A model generated the notes under the pieces. The model saw only the letters and a list, made by a program, of their open reading frames with translations. It had not been told where the DNA came from and searched no databases. From JANQMY01 sp965227095 (GTDB lineage Bacteria > Pseudomonadota > Alphaproteobacteria > JANQMY01): a stretch of DNA of 64,000 nt. Positions 33,660-43,475 of this stretch are shown here, piece by piece. Within the stretch, counting starts at the first letter, position 1; the number at the start of each line of letters is the position of its first letter. The stretch covers positions 1,364,001-1,428,000 of the forward strand of contig CBDDFL010000001.1 in NCBI GenBank assembly GCA_965227095.1, written 5' to 3'. Both the position numbers and the translations under genes were made by a program.

Positions 33660-35204
33660 TCATGGGGCCTTCTGGATCATGAAGGCTGACAGGTTTTCGA
33701 AGAGCGCCCGGTCGTTGATGACGCGCGGAACTTTGTTTTGCCCTCCCAGTTTTCCGCGCGCTTTCATCCAAGCTGAAAAACTATTTGGCGGCACAATGTG
33801 CACCTGGGGCGGTTTGAGGGTGAGGCCTGTCTTGCGGTGGGCCAGGTAGTCATCATTGGTATCTTTGAGATCCTGGTCGATGCGCTCAGACAGAGAATTC
33901 TGAAGGGCCTCAATATTTGCACCTTTGGTTTCTGACGCGGTCTCAAGGAAGTAAGTATGTGCCGCGGAGTCATTCGTTTGGTGGCCATAAGTGGTGCCGA
34001 CGCTGAATTCGGTGATGTGCAGGCCACACTCCTTAGCGGCGTTGAGGATGGCCCCTTCGATTTCTTCTCCAATCAGATGCTCACCGAAGGCCGACAATGT
34101 GTACGCCGTCCGTCCAGAGATCACCAATCGCGGCGGGGCGCGGTCCACAAAGCGCACCACATCCCCAAGCAGATAAGAGAACACGCCTGCACAACTGCTG
34201 AGAGCGACGGCGTAATTGACGCCGGTCTCAAGCGTTCCCACCCAATGGCGCGCGGGATTGGCCGCTTCAAGTTCCTCCACGGGAATAAACTCGAAAAACA
34301 GCCCGATATCCATATTGAGGCGCAGACCTTCCCCGTTGCCGCGGTCGGCAATGGCCAAGAACCCTTCCGAAGCCGGATAAACCTCCCGTGTTCCGGCACC
34401 GACGCGATCTAGGAACGGAGCTGTTTCTTCTTCATAGGGGGCGTACGACGTGCCGCCATGAATGAGAAGCTGCAAATGCGGAAACGGCGCGCGATCCGTG
34501 ACACCCGCCTCATCTAGTAAGGACTGGACTTTCCGAAACAACAGCAACAACCAAATGGGCGTGCCGCTCAACACACGAATTCGTTCGGTGAGGGAGCGCC
34601 TGGCGAGTGTGTCCAGCTTCTCTTCCCAGTCTTTGATCAGGGAAAGGGTGGTGGGTGGGAAGGTGAACGGCTTTGCCCAGAGAGGAACCGTCTTCGCGGC
34701 AATGCCGCTTAAGTCTCCCGCGAAAAATCCCGGCGTTGGTTCGGATAAATCCGTGCTGCCGCCTAATATGAATGTTTTTCCGTCTGTCGGGCGAAAGGCC
34801 GGCATCTGGCCCAGCTGGTAACACAGAATGTCCAAAGCCGCTTTCTTGTTCGATGCAACCATATCCATTGTGCACGGAATATATTTTGTCGTCCCCGATG
34901 ATGTTCCGGATGACAGGGCCCAGAAGCGGGTTAATCCGGGCCAGGTCATGTTCGGTGTGTTTGGATATCCCTCGTTCCAATAGTCTGTCCAGAAATCATC
35001 GTAGGCCCGAAGGGGGACGCGTTCCTGAAAGTCCGCGACCGTTTTGATCTGCGCAAATCCATGGTCTTGGCCGAACCTGGTGTCTTGCGCCCGGCGCACG
35101 AGCTGCATCAACTGTTCGGATTGTGCGGTGACCGGATCAAGCGCATTCAGGTGAGCCAACCGCCGGTGGGCCAGCAACCGAAAAAAGGGCGTCGTTCCGA
35201 TCAT
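33660..35204 (-). CDS. GH3-family acyl-adenylating enzyme
   Basis: The product has 514 residues and belongs to the GH3 family, known from plant enzymes that adenylate a carboxylate and join it to an amino acid. The ATP motif is LSSGTSSGTTKYIP near residue 100. YPASEGFLAI and LLGDVVRFVDRAP are the second and third nucleotide motifs. The C-terminal domain ends GKLGGQNKVPRVINDR, a typical ending. Bacterial members are little studied. It starts 15 bases after the stop of a penicillin-acylase-type lipoprotein, so the two form an operon. Confidence 0.88.
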   Translation of the reverse strand: MIGTTPFFRLLAHRRLAHLNALDPVTAQSEQLMQLVRRAQDTRFGQDHGFAQIKTVADFQERVPLRAYDDFWTDYWNEGYPNTPNMTWPGLTRFWALSSGTSSGTTKYIPCTMDMVASNKKAALDILCYQLGQMPAFRPTDGKTFILGGSTDLSEPTPGFFAGDLSGIAAKTVPLWAKPFTFPPTTLSLIKDWEEKLDTLARRSLTERIRVLSGTPIWLLLLFRKVQSLLDEAGVTDRAPFPHLQLLIHGGTSYAPYEEETAPFLDRVGAGTREVYPASEGFLAIADRGNGEGLRLNMDIGLFFEFIPVEELEAANPARHWVGTLETGVNYAVALSSCAGVFSYLLGDVVRFVDRAPPRLVISGRTAYTLSAFGEHLIGEEIEGAILNAAKECGLHITEFSVGTTYGHQTNDSAAHTYFLETASETKGANIEALQNSLSERIDQDLKDTNDDYLAHRKTGLTLKPPQVHIVPPNSFSAWMKARGKLGGQNKVPRVINDRALFENLSAFMIQKAP

Positions 35205-35219
35205 GGCGGCTTAACAGTT

Positions 35220-37499
35220 TTATTGAGGATTGAGCGTCACGACATGTGGGAATTCCTGCGCAACGGTTTCTGCGCGTAACGGCATGCGCACATAATTACC
35301 ATCGCGCCATAACGGCATCATGTCGGCAAAATTTTCGCTGCCGAGCCACCCATCTTCGCCGCCAAACAGCAGGAAATAGTTTTCGTCCATATCTGACATG
35401 TCCGATATATGCCGCGCTTGCGATCCATAGCTGGCGGAATGTTTGTCATTGACGAGAGAATGAGCGGTCTTCATGGGTGTCTCCCGCGACCCGCCGACGC
35501 TGAATTCTTCAATAACGTACCGGCTGCCGATCACCGGCACGTTGTTGAGCAAATGTCCGACTTTCAGCGTGTGAATATCGCCCCAGACGTCAAAATTTTC
35601 CGCGTCGCTGGCGGCGGCTTTTAGGCTGTCGGACAAAATCTGCGCTTTTTCCGTGTCATCGAGGCTGGCAATATCTTTCTGCAGAAGTTTTGCCTTGTAG
35701 TGCCATTGCTGGCGCAAGGGAGGCACGCTTGCAGCGTCTTCAAATCCGTAAACGGCGGGGACCAGGTGGTAAAGCAACAATTCAAACGCCAAGGCACCAC
35801 GGGAATCGACTTTGTAGTCGCCATCCCACTCGGCCAGGTCAGCGATGAATGGTTTGTGGTCGTCCATGTCCGGTAGCTTTGAAAGCTCTGCCACCAGGGC
35901 AGCATTGAGAATGGCCGCGTCGGGAGATTTTGTATCCAATTGAAGGGCGGTCAGATCCTCCAGGGTGACCTTGTCGTTCGCGGCCAACACTTCCTGTAAT
36001 CGGCGCACACGATCATCCCCACCGAAAAAGAAACCCAATGGCACGGGCGTTTCGGCAGGCCGGTTGTTGGCGGAGGCAATAAAGCCTTCCTTGGGGTTCA
36101 GCGCCCATGGCAAGTCCGTTGCATCCACATAGCCTTGCCATTCGTTTTTGGGGTCGCTTGGATCGAGAACGATGTCATCCAGCGTGTCGTACTGACGAAC
36201 CGGCAATGTTGTGGCGATAATCTGACCGATATTTCCGTTCTTGTCGGCGAACACCATGTTCTGAGCGGAAACGGCGAATGTTTTGAAGGCATCACGGAAT
36301 TCTTCCGGTGTCGTTGCCCGGGCTGCCGCCAACAGAGCGGTCACCTGATCGCGCGGTTCGTGGCCGATCCACTTAATCGCGATTTCCTCGCCGTCGCGTT
36401 TCGCCAAGAAATTTGAATCCGACAATATGGGACCATAGGCAGAGCGGCGCAGCGTCACCGTTCGGTTAAACCAGAAGCGGTTTTTGATCACGCTCTCGGT
36501 TTCGACAATCTGTGGGTCGTCTGCTTTGGTAATGTCATACAGATCGCTCACGGCCGCCCGCAAATTTGTGCCCCCCCAAGCCATATGAGGGTTGCGCCCG
36601 ACGCCGACTATCGGGACACCGGGTATCTGAAATCCGACCGCGTGATAGCTGGGAGATTTCATACCTGCGAGAATCCAAAGATTGGGCAGCACAAGCCCGA
36701 GATGGGGATCGCTGGCGATCAGGGCACTGCCGGTCGCGCTCCGCTCGGGTGAGACCGCCCAGGAGTTACTGCCGGACCGGCTCATCCCGGCCAGGAAATC
36801 AGAGAGCAGAGCTTGCTGGCGTGTGCCGCGGAAACTTGTAACCGGATCGGCACCTGCTTCCAAAACATTCGCAAATGTTTGGTCCCATTCGGGTTTAACG
36901 CGTTCCCCCATCAGGCCCAATAATGTCAGCCAATTCACGTCGGTACTGGCAATGCGCCCGATGGTGATCACATCTTCCATCTGCCACGGTTCTTTGCGCA
37001 GGTTGAGCAAGCCGAATTCGGGGGGGCGCCGCTTCATGTGATCTTGATAATAATTCAGACCACGAACGTAATTTTCGAGCCAAGATTTCGTCTCTGGCGG
37101 CAGATTGGCGACAACTTGTTCCGATGCATAGCCAAATCCAATAATGCGAATGGCATGATCAATGTCGGCGGTAAATGGGCCCGCCGATTCCGACAAACGG
37201 CCATTGGCAATGCGTTTCAGCAATGTCATCTGGCCGCCACGCAGATGAAAATGCACCATGCCAAGCGCGAACGCCAAGTCTTCATCATTTTGGGCTTCGA
37301 CAAAGGGGACTTGGAAGTCGTTCCAACGAATGGTGACCGCGTCTTGGACCGGATATGGTCCGGATGGGAACATCTGCAAACGGTCTTCTAGTGTGACTTG
37401 TTTTGCGTTCAAGGCTGCACAACCTGCGACATTTGCCGCGATAAAGACAAAACCGAGAGAAACTAAAAAACGAAAAATACGCTGAACCGGTGCAATCAC
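35220..37499 (-). CDS. Penicillin acylase family lipoprotein (Ntn hydrolase)
   Basis: A precursor of 759 residues that should self-cleave into two chains. A lipoprotein signal ends at C27 (NVAGC). The alpha chain follows. The new beta-chain N-terminus is Ser in RSGSNSWAVS near residue 243, matching the catalytic Ser of penicillin G and AHL acylases. Later ASDPHLGL and the Asn of the family (ASANNRP) fit the oxyanion site. It hydrolyses amides of acyl or aryl acids; penicillin is rarely the natural substrate, while N-acyl homoserine lactones or N-acyl amino acids are likely. It would face the periplasm. Confidence 0.9.
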   Translation of the reverse strand: MIAPVQRIFRFLVSLGFVFIAANVAGCAALNAKQVTLEDRLQMFPSGPYPVQDAVTIRWNDFQVPFVEAQNDEDLAFALGMVHFHLRGGQMTLLKRIANGRLSESAGPFTADIDHAIRIIGFGYASEQVVANLPPETKSWLENYVRGLNYYQDHMKRRPPEFGLLNLRKEPWQMEDVITIGRIASTDVNWLTLLGLMGERVKPEWDQTFANVLEAGADPVTSFRGTRQQALLSDFLAGMSRSGSNSWAVSPERSATGSALIASDPHLGLVLPNLWILAGMKSPSYHAVGFQIPGVPIVGVGRNPHMAWGGTNLRAAVSDLYDITKADDPQIVETESVIKNRFWFNRTVTLRRSAYGPILSDSNFLAKRDGEEIAIKWIGHEPRDQVTALLAAARATTPEEFRDAFKTFAVSAQNMVFADKNGNIGQIIATTLPVRQYDTLDDIVLDPSDPKNEWQGYVDATDLPWALNPKEGFIASANNRPAETPVPLGFFFGGDDRVRRLQEVLAANDKVTLEDLTALQLDTKSPDAAILNAALVAELSKLPDMDDHKPFIADLAEWDGDYKVDSRGALAFELLLYHLVPAVYGFEDAASVPPLRQQWHYKAKLLQKDIASLDDTEKAQILSDSLKAAASDAENFDVWGDIHTLKVGHLLNNVPVIGSRYVIEEFSVGGSRETPMKTAHSLVNDKHSASYGSQARHISDMSDMDENYFLLFGGEDGWLGSENFADMMPLWRDGNYVRMPLRAETVAQEFPHVVTLNPQ

Positions 37500-37653
37500 G
37501 GATCACCCCTAAATGCTTGCATACCGACAATTGGATCGCAAAAGGAAACGCGATGGTCAATATCGATCTGGTTACAGACTGTAACACCTATCTTCATTCT
37601 GCCCTTTCAAATACGCGAGAGTGGGCAGGTCGGATCAGAATCGTACTGAAAAG

Positions 37654-38496
37654 CTATTCTTCGGATTTGGTGCGGTAATCGCCGAATTTTTTATCCCGCA
37701 CATTGAGGGCATGACTGACGCCCTTTTTAAATTCCTGAATGTATTCCTTGAAACTATCGGTCTGGAAGGCCAGCGCTTGCATTTCCGTGCCGGACCGGAT
37801 CGCGGAACGCACACCCATAATCTCCATGGCGCGATGAACGCTTCTTTTGTTGATTTGCTGAATATCGGTCGGCACCTTCGCGACCCGCTCGGCACGGTCG
37901 AGGACGTAATTTTCTAACTGATCCGCCGGGACCGCTTTATTCGCAAAGCCGCTTTGAGCTGCTTCAATTCCACTGATGCTGTCACCGGTGAGCATGTGTT
38001 CCATGGCATCCCGCATCCCCATCAGCCAGGGGTGGAATTGCATATCAGGCGGGCTCATCAACCGCACAGGGGGATAGCCGATTTCGGCATCCTCCGCGAC
38101 ATAAACGAGATCGCAGGCCGTCGCCAGTTCCGAGCCACCGGCCAGGCAATAGCCGTGCACTTGGGCAATGACGGGTTTGGCCAAATCCCAAATTGTGAAA
38201 GACCCTTCGATTACATGGCGGGGCCATTGGCCCAGCCCGCCGGAGGTGTAATAAGGCTGGCCTTCGCGATTGTCGGCGCCAAGGTCGTATCCTGCGCAGA
38301 AGCATTTGCCGGCGCCGCGCAGGATCGATACATGGATATCCGGGTCTTGATCGCCTTGTGTCAGGGCAGACAAGATCTCGGTACGGAGCGTATTGTTTAA
38401 CGCATTTCGCTTGTCGGGGCGATTGAGCGTTATGCGTTGGATGTGATCGCGAGGCCGATCCACCAATATGGTTTCAAACTCTGTAGTTTCGGCCAT
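37654..38496 (-). CDS. Enoyl-CoA hydratase/isomerase family protein
   Basis: A crotonase-fold enzyme of 280 residues. RITLNRPDKRNALN opens the fold. The oxyanion-hole segments are KCFCAGYDLG and GYCLAGGSELATACDL. The second acidic position is partly kept in IGYPPVRLMSPPDM. It probably hydrates or rearranges an enoyl-CoA made by the two dehydrogenases just upstream. GGGAG precedes the ATG. All three genes run on the minus strand with short gaps and look like one operon. Confidence 0.88.
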   Translation of the reverse strand: MAETTEFETILVDRPRDHIQRITLNRPDKRNALNNTLRTEILSALTQGDQDPDIHVSILRGAGKCFCAGYDLGADNREGQPYYTSGGLGQWPRHVIEGSFTIWDLAKPVIAQVHGYCLAGGSELATACDLVYVAEDAEIGYPPVRLMSPPDMQFHPWLMGMRDAMEHMLTGDSISGIEAAQSGFANKAVPADQLENYVLDRAERVAKVPTDIQQINKRSVHRAMEIMGVRSAIRSGTEMQALAFQTDSFKEYIQEFKKGVSHALNVRDKKFGDYRTKSEE

Positions 38497-38523
38497 TGTA
38501 TCGCTCCCTTAGCTTTTTATTTA

Positions 38524-39663
38524 TCAGTAGCCCTCGATTGCCGCGTACCGGTCGCTGTGAAAGCGTGGTCCACCAAAAGTCTGCTCAGCGACAGCCGACC
38601 GTTTGAGGTACAAACCGATGTCATATTCGTCGGTCATACCAATGCCACCATGCATTTGAACGCCTTCTCGCGCAATCAGATGAAATGCTTCCGAAACCTT
38701 CCCTTTTGCAAGGCTCGCAAGCAGGCTAACATTGTTGGCATTCTCGTCCACGGCAGTGAGGGCCTCAAGCACAATCGATCTGCATAACTCAAGCTCTGTG
38801 AACATTTTGGCGGCGCGGTGCTGTAGGGCCTGGAACTGGCCGATCACCACACCAAACTGTTTGCGTTCTTTTAGATAGGCAAGGGTGGTGTCGAACACCT
38901 GTTGTGCACTGCCCAGCATTTCCGCCGCCAAGCCAATGCGCGCGCGATCCAGAACCTGTTCTAACAAGTCCAAGCCGGAATCCACGGCACCAAGCACCGC
39001 CTCGGCGCCGACCTGGACATTTTTGAACTCAACCGTCGCCGCATTCCTGCTATCGACCATCGTGGTCCGGGTAATCGTTATGCCGTCCGCTGTCGCCGGA
39101 ACGATAAACAGCGTTATCCCGCGGTCATCATTTGTGGTGCCGTTTGTTCGGGCCACAACAATAAGATGATCGGCGATATGGCCGTCTAGCACAAAGGTCT
39201 TCTTGCCAGAGATGGCATACCCCTCGCCCGATTTGTCCGCTGTCGTCGCAATGGCGGTCGGGGCGTGATGGGGTTTTTCCTCCAGCGCCAGCGACATGAG
39301 CACGTCGCCGGCGGCAATTTTTGGCAAGAACTCAGATTTCTGTGCCTCATTGCCGCCCAATATCAGTGCGGAGCCACAAGTAAGGACAGTGGACACCAGG
39401 GGAGAGGCCGTGAGGGTTTTTCCGGTCTCCTCTAGAATGAGACCAAGCCCTTGCATGCCGAAGCCAAGTCCGCCGAATTCTTCCGGTATCACAACGCCCG
39501 CCCAGCCAAGGTCGACCATTTCTTTCCAGAGGTCCGGGGAATATCCTTTTGAGTCCCCGGAATCGCGAAGTGCGCGAAGAGCGTTTACGGGTGATTTTGC
39601 TTCGATGAAATCGCGAGCGGAATCACGCAGGAGCTGTTGCTCCTCGGTTAGTATCATTCCCAT
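38524..39663 (-). CDS. Acyl-CoA dehydrogenase, partner subunit without canonical Glu
   Basis: The product has 379 residues with the acyl-CoA dehydrogenase fold (VIPEEFGGLGFG, the IGQFQALQHRAAKM helix, the VQMHGGIGMTDEYD helix). At the place where family members carry the catalytic Glu of the YEG motif, this protein reads TFGG. That position is filled in the next gene upstream. This mirrors two-subunit dehydrogenases such as the steroid-side-chain FadE/ChsE pairs, where only one partner is catalytic. The start lies 8 bases after the stop of that partner. Confidence 0.88.
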   Translation of the reverse strand: MGMILTEEQQLLRDSARDFIEAKSPVNALRALRDSGDSKGYSPDLWKEMVDLGWAGVVIPEEFGGLGFGMQGLGLILEETGKTLTASPLVSTVLTCGSALILGGNEAQKSEFLPKIAAGDVLMSLALEEKPHHAPTAIATTADKSGEGYAISGKKTFVLDGHIADHLIVVARTNGTTNDDRGITLFIVPATADGITITRTTMVDSRNAATVEFKNVQVGAEAVLGAVDSGLDLLEQVLDRARIGLAAEMLGSAQQVFDTTLAYLKERKQFGVVIGQFQALQHRAAKMFTELELCRSIVLEALTAVDENANNVSLLASLAKGKVSEAFHLIAREGVQMHGGIGMTDEYDIGLYLKRSAVAEQTFGGPRFHSDRYAAIEGY

Positions 39664-39671
39664 TTTTCTGC

Positions 39672-40862
39672 CTACTGATGGTCGTTTAAGCCAAGAACGC
39701 GTTTCGCAACGACGTTGAGGTTGATTTCGGTGGTGCCGCCTTCAATCGAGTTTGCTTTAGATCGAAGCCAATTGCGTGTGACTGAGAGTTCTTCACTGTC
39801 GAACCCGTCACCTTCCCAGCCAAGCGCCTGCGTGCCAAGTGTTTCCATCAAAAGGTCGAACTTACTTTTGTTCAACTCGGCGGCGTAATATTTGAAGATA
39901 GAAGATGCGGCGCCTGGTCCCATGCCGGCTTTTGCCTCTTCCGCCGACCTTTTGAGGGTAAGCTGGAACGCTTGGGTGTTCATTTGATGAGTCGCGACGG
40001 ACTCTCGAAGTGACGAATCCGCGATTTTGCTTTCAGCTTCACCTGCATACTGCTTGGCGAGGTCCTGCATCGGCACAGCGGTAGACCCAGGAAATCCACC
40101 GGCGGAGATATTTGATCGCTCATGTTGCAGCAATCGTTTGGCGATTTCCCAGCCGCCATTAAGGCGCCCTACAAGATTGGCCTTGGGAACCCGTACGTCA
40201 TCGAAAAATGTTTCGCAGAACGGAGATTCGCCACTGATCAGTTTGATGGGTTTGGTGCTTACACCCTTTGTGGTCATATCGAAAAGGATGAAACTGATGC
40301 CTTCATGCTTTACCGATGTATCTGTCCGCACCAGGCAGAAGATCCAATCGGCGTGGTTCGCATAGGATGTCCATACTTTCTGACCATTAATGACATAGTC
40401 GTCGCCATCTTCTATCGCGCGTGTTTGCAGTCCGGCCAGGTCAGAGCCTGCGCCCGGTTCGCTATAGCCTTGGCACCAACGAATTTCGCCGCGTACAATT
40501 TTCGGAAGATGCTCTTTCTTCTGTTCTTCATTTGCGTATTCCAGAAGAACCGGCCCCAACATCATGATGCCAAAGCTGAGCAGGGGTGGGCGGGCCTTAA
40601 TGCGCCGAAGTTCTTGCTGAAGAATTTTGTTTTCTTCTTTCGACAAGCCGCCGCCGCCATATTCTTTTGGCCATGTCGGGCAGGTCCAGCCCTTTGCCCC
40701 CATCGCGTCCAGCCACTTTTTGGAATCTGGGTTTTTGAAGGATACGTTGCGGCCACCCCAAACGGTTTCGTCCGGGGGCATGGGCGTTCGCATGGAAGGA
40801 GGGCAGTTTTCTTCCAACCACGACTGAACGTCTTTGCGGAAAGCTTCAAGATTTTCTGACAT
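39672..40862 (-). CDS. Acyl-CoA dehydrogenase, catalytic partner subunit
   Basis: The product has 396 residues. The FAD and acyl site is seen in GYSEPGAGSDLAGLQTRA and VINGQKVWTSYANHADW. The catalytic Glu is present in SIEGGTTEINLNVVAKRVLG. The ATG at 40862 was chosen; a GTG five codons upstream is less likely. It heads the operon with the partner dehydrogenase and the enoyl-CoA hydratase. The pair probably forms a heteromer acting on a bulky CoA thioester. Confidence 0.9.
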   Translation of the reverse strand: MSENLEAFRKDVQSWLEENCPPSMRTPMPPDETVWGGRNVSFKNPDSKKWLDAMGAKGWTCPTWPKEYGGGGLSKEENKILQQELRRIKARPPLLSFGIMMLGPVLLEYANEEQKKEHLPKIVRGEIRWCQGYSEPGAGSDLAGLQTRAIEDGDDYVINGQKVWTSYANHADWIFCLVRTDTSVKHEGISFILFDMTTKGVSTKPIKLISGESPFCETFFDDVRVPKANLVGRLNGGWEIAKRLLQHERSNISAGGFPGSTAVPMQDLAKQYAGEAESKIADSSLRESVATHQMNTQAFQLTLKRSAEEAKAGMGPGAASSIFKYYAAELNKSKFDLLMETLGTQALGWEGDGFDSEELSVTRNWLRSKANSIEGGTTEINLNVVAKRVLGLNDHQ

Positions 40863-41034
40863 GTGTGAGACCTGCACTATCTATGGGGCGCGTGGACGCG
40901 CGAATAAATTGATCAATAATGAATATTGATATTGACCGCTCGGCGCAACTTTGTTGGGCTATGTTCAATAACACAACTTGACCCTAGGGCAACCTTGTTG
41001 GCAAGGATCGGCGCCGGGGCATCAGGGGACGCAT

Positions 41035-42609
41035 TTGGTTGATCAACAGAGGCAAGTCGGGCTGCCGACCAAGCTCTATTACGGCTTCGGGTCTGCGGCC
41101 TATGGCATCAAAGACAATGGCTTCGCCTATTTTTTGTTGCTTTATTACAATCAAGTGTTGGGCCTGCCAGCCGAATGGGTTGGCCGCGCAATTCTCATCG
41201 CCCTTGTGTTTGACGCGATTTCCGATCCCCTGGTTGGGCATATTTCAGACAATTTTCACTCCAGATGGGGGCGGCGGCATCCCTTTATGTACGCGGCGGC
41301 TTTACCCGTGGGGTTGTCTTACCTTTTGATCTGGAATCCCCCGTCGGGGATGAGTCAGGAAATGCTCTGGTATTATCTCGTTGGTATGGCGATCTTTGTC
41401 CGTACCATGATTACCCTCTATGAAGTCCCCAGTACGTCGCTGGTGCCAGATCTGTCCGACAATTATGACGAACGAACATCCTTACTGGGTTATCGATATT
41501 TCTTTGGCTGGTGGGGTGGTCTGACAATTGCCTGTTTGGCCTATATTATCTTCTTTGCGCCGACGGAGGCTTACCCCAATGGGTTTCTTAACCCGGAAGG
41601 GTGGCAAGCCTATGGCGTGGTTGCCGCGATAATCATGTTTGTGGCGATCTTGGTGTCGGCCATCGGGACCCATGACCGCATTCCTCACCTAAAGCCGCCA
41701 CCGCCCAAGAAAGCCTTCAATTTTAAAAGAACCGTGTCGGAGATTAAGGAGACGGTGTCTAACAATTCCTTCCTGGTTTTGTTTGTCGCATCCATTTTTT
41801 TCTATCTTGCTGCAGGTGTAAATGCCGGGCTCAACACCTACTTCAACTTTTACTACTGGGAATTCACGACTACGGAAGTTCTCATTCTTACATTGTTGGT
41901 GTTCTTCTCGGCCGCCATCGCCTTGATATTGGCGCCGCGTGTATCGGCCCGCTTCGGCAAGAAACAAGCAATTATGATGATAGGGACGGTTGCGATTTCA
42001 TTTGCGCCACTACCCTATATCGCGCGCAGTCTAAACCTCTGGCCCGACAACAACACGGACACTTTGCTTATTGCGATGGGAGCATTCACTTTATTTGAAG
42101 TTGCGCTCATCATTTCCGTTCAGATTTTGATCGCCTCAATGGTGGCGGATGTGGTTGAAGAGAGCGAACTCAAAACCTCTCGTCGGTCTGAGGGGGTGTT
42201 TTATGCGGCACGAAGCTTTGCGCAGAAATGCGTGTCTGGTCTCGGCATTTATTTTGCGAGCATTATTCTCGGATTGATCAGTTTTCCCGAAAACGCCAAG
42301 CCTGGTGAAGTGGACGCCGCCGTCATCTACAATCTTGGGATCGTCTATGCCCCGATGATCTTCATGCTCTATTTGCTGGGGCTGTCGATCATCACCTGGT
42401 ATCGTATCGACCGAGCGGGACATCAGGCAAACCTGCAACGGTTAAGCGAGCGCACGGTGGCCGCCGCCCCGCTGCCCGCAATGGCTCAATCAGGGGACGC
42501 TCAAATTGCGCCTCAAAATGCGTCCGCGGTTTCACCGCCGCAGGAGGCAATCGGGTCGGACAATGCCGTTCCAGAAGCCGCGCCAGCCGCAGAAAAGAAA
42601 GATCGATAG
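41035..42609 (+). CDS. MFS transporter of the glycoside-pentoside-hexuronide:cation type
   Basis: The product has 524 residues with about 12 membrane helices. The N-terminal phrase KLYYGFGSAAYGIKDNGFAYFLLLYYNQVLG and DAISDPLVGHISDNFHSRWGRRHPFMY are characteristic of MFS_2 (GPH) symporters. A polar Ala/Pro-rich tail of about 70 residues follows the last helix. The start is set to TTG 41035 because AGGGGA lies just upstream; the frame is open further to 40978. It is divergent from the dehydrogenase operon and could import its substrate. Confidence 0.85.
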   Translation: MVDQQRQVGLPTKLYYGFGSAAYGIKDNGFAYFLLLYYNQVLGLPAEWVGRAILIALVFDAISDPLVGHISDNFHSRWGRRHPFMYAAALPVGLSYLLIWNPPSGMSQEMLWYYLVGMAIFVRTMITLYEVPSTSLVPDLSDNYDERTSLLGYRYFFGWWGGLTIACLAYIIFFAPTEAYPNGFLNPEGWQAYGVVAAIIMFVAILVSAIGTHDRIPHLKPPPPKKAFNFKRTVSEIKETVSNNSFLVLFVASIFFYLAAGVNAGLNTYFNFYYWEFTTTEVLILTLLVFFSAAIALILAPRVSARFGKKQAIMMIGTVAISFAPLPYIARSLNLWPDNNTDTLLIAMGAFTLFEVALIISVQILIASMVADVVEESELKTSRRSEGVFYAARSFAQKCVSGLGIYFASIILGLISFPENAKPGEVDAAVIYNLGIVYAPMIFMLYLLGLSIITWYRIDRAGHQANLQRLSERTVAAAPLPAMAQSGDAQIAPQNASAVSPPQEAIGSDNAVPEAAPAAEKKDR

Positions 42610-42722
42610 ACGGTGACACCGCCATTTGCGGGCACTTTTCTGCCGGTTTCATCGGATTAAGCCGAGGTTTACTCCCTTATTCTCATACTGCCCGCCGAGT
42701 TTGACAGACAGAGGCAAGGCAG

Positions 42723-43475
42723 ATGGCGGTCCAAGGACTGATCCTAGCGGCTGGGCGGGGCAGCCGAATGGGGAAGACCACCGACGATCAACCCAAAGGT
42801 TTGATCAAATTGGCGGGGCGGTCGCTCATTGAGCGGCAGATGGAAGCGCTGGAAGCGGCCGGGGCCGACAAGATTGCTCTGTGTACGGGATACAAAGCCG
42901 ACATGCTGGACGGATTTGGCGTGCAACGGTTTTACAATGCCCGCTGGGCAGAGACCAATATGGTGGCAACATTATTGGCGGCCGACGATTGGCTGTCGTC
43001 CGGCACCACCATTGTCAGTTACAGCGACATTTTCTACGATCCGCTGACGGTGATTCGACTTGGTCGGTGTACAGACGATATCGCCATCAGTTATGACCCT
43101 CATTGGGCGGCGCTCTGGAAAGATCGCTTCGAAGACCCGCTGAGCGACGCTGAAACCTTTCGCACCGACGAAGACGGCTATCTTCTCGAAATCGGCGGCA
43201 AAACGCGATCCATGGCGGACATCAAAGGCCAATATATGGGGCTGCTGAAGTTTACACCGGAAGGGTGGGCAAAAACCCGCAACCTGGTCGAAGGTCTTGT
43301 GGATGTGGTGCAAGACAAGCTTGACATGACCAGTCTTTTGCAGCGCCTCATCATGAGCGGCGCCAAGATCGGCACCACGCCCGTTCAGGGCTGTTGGGGC
43401 GGATGCGACAATGAAAAAGACCTGGCCTATTTCGAGCGCAAAGTGTCCGACGGCGATCTGTCTTTACACAAATAA
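42723..43475 (+). CDS. LicC-like sugar-/choline-phosphate nucleotidyltransferase
   Basis: A nucleotidyltransferase of 250 residues. The N-terminal NTP motif is LILAAGRGSRMG, followed by QPKGLIKLAGRSLIERQMEAL. SYSDIFYDP supplies the metal Asp. The later NEKDLAYFE resembles the ending of phosphocholine cytidylyltransferases (LicC), and WAETNMVATLL fits the same group. It would make a CDP- or NDP-linked headgroup or sugar. GAGGCAAGG precedes the ATG. Its last 12 bases overlap the end of the convergent APS-kinase-like gene. Confidence 0.82.
   Translation: MAVQGLILAAGRGSRMGKTTDDQPKGLIKLAGRSLIERQMEALEAAGADKIALCTGYKADMLDGFGVQRFYNARWAETNMVATLLAADDWLSSGTTIVSYSDIFYDPLTVIRLGRCTDDIAISYDPHWAALWKDRFEDPLSDAETFRTDEDGYLLEIGGKTRSMADIKGQYMGLLKFTPEGWAKTRNLVEGLVDVVQDKLDMTSLLQRLIMSGAKIGTTPVQGCWGGCDNEKDLAYFERKVSDGDLSLHK

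Noticed and set aside
40863..41034. TetR-type operator in the divergent region before the transporter
   Set aside because: Repeats of ATTGAT and a short ATTGATCAAT palindrome are present, but no clear spaced inverted repeat and no regulator gene nearby support it.
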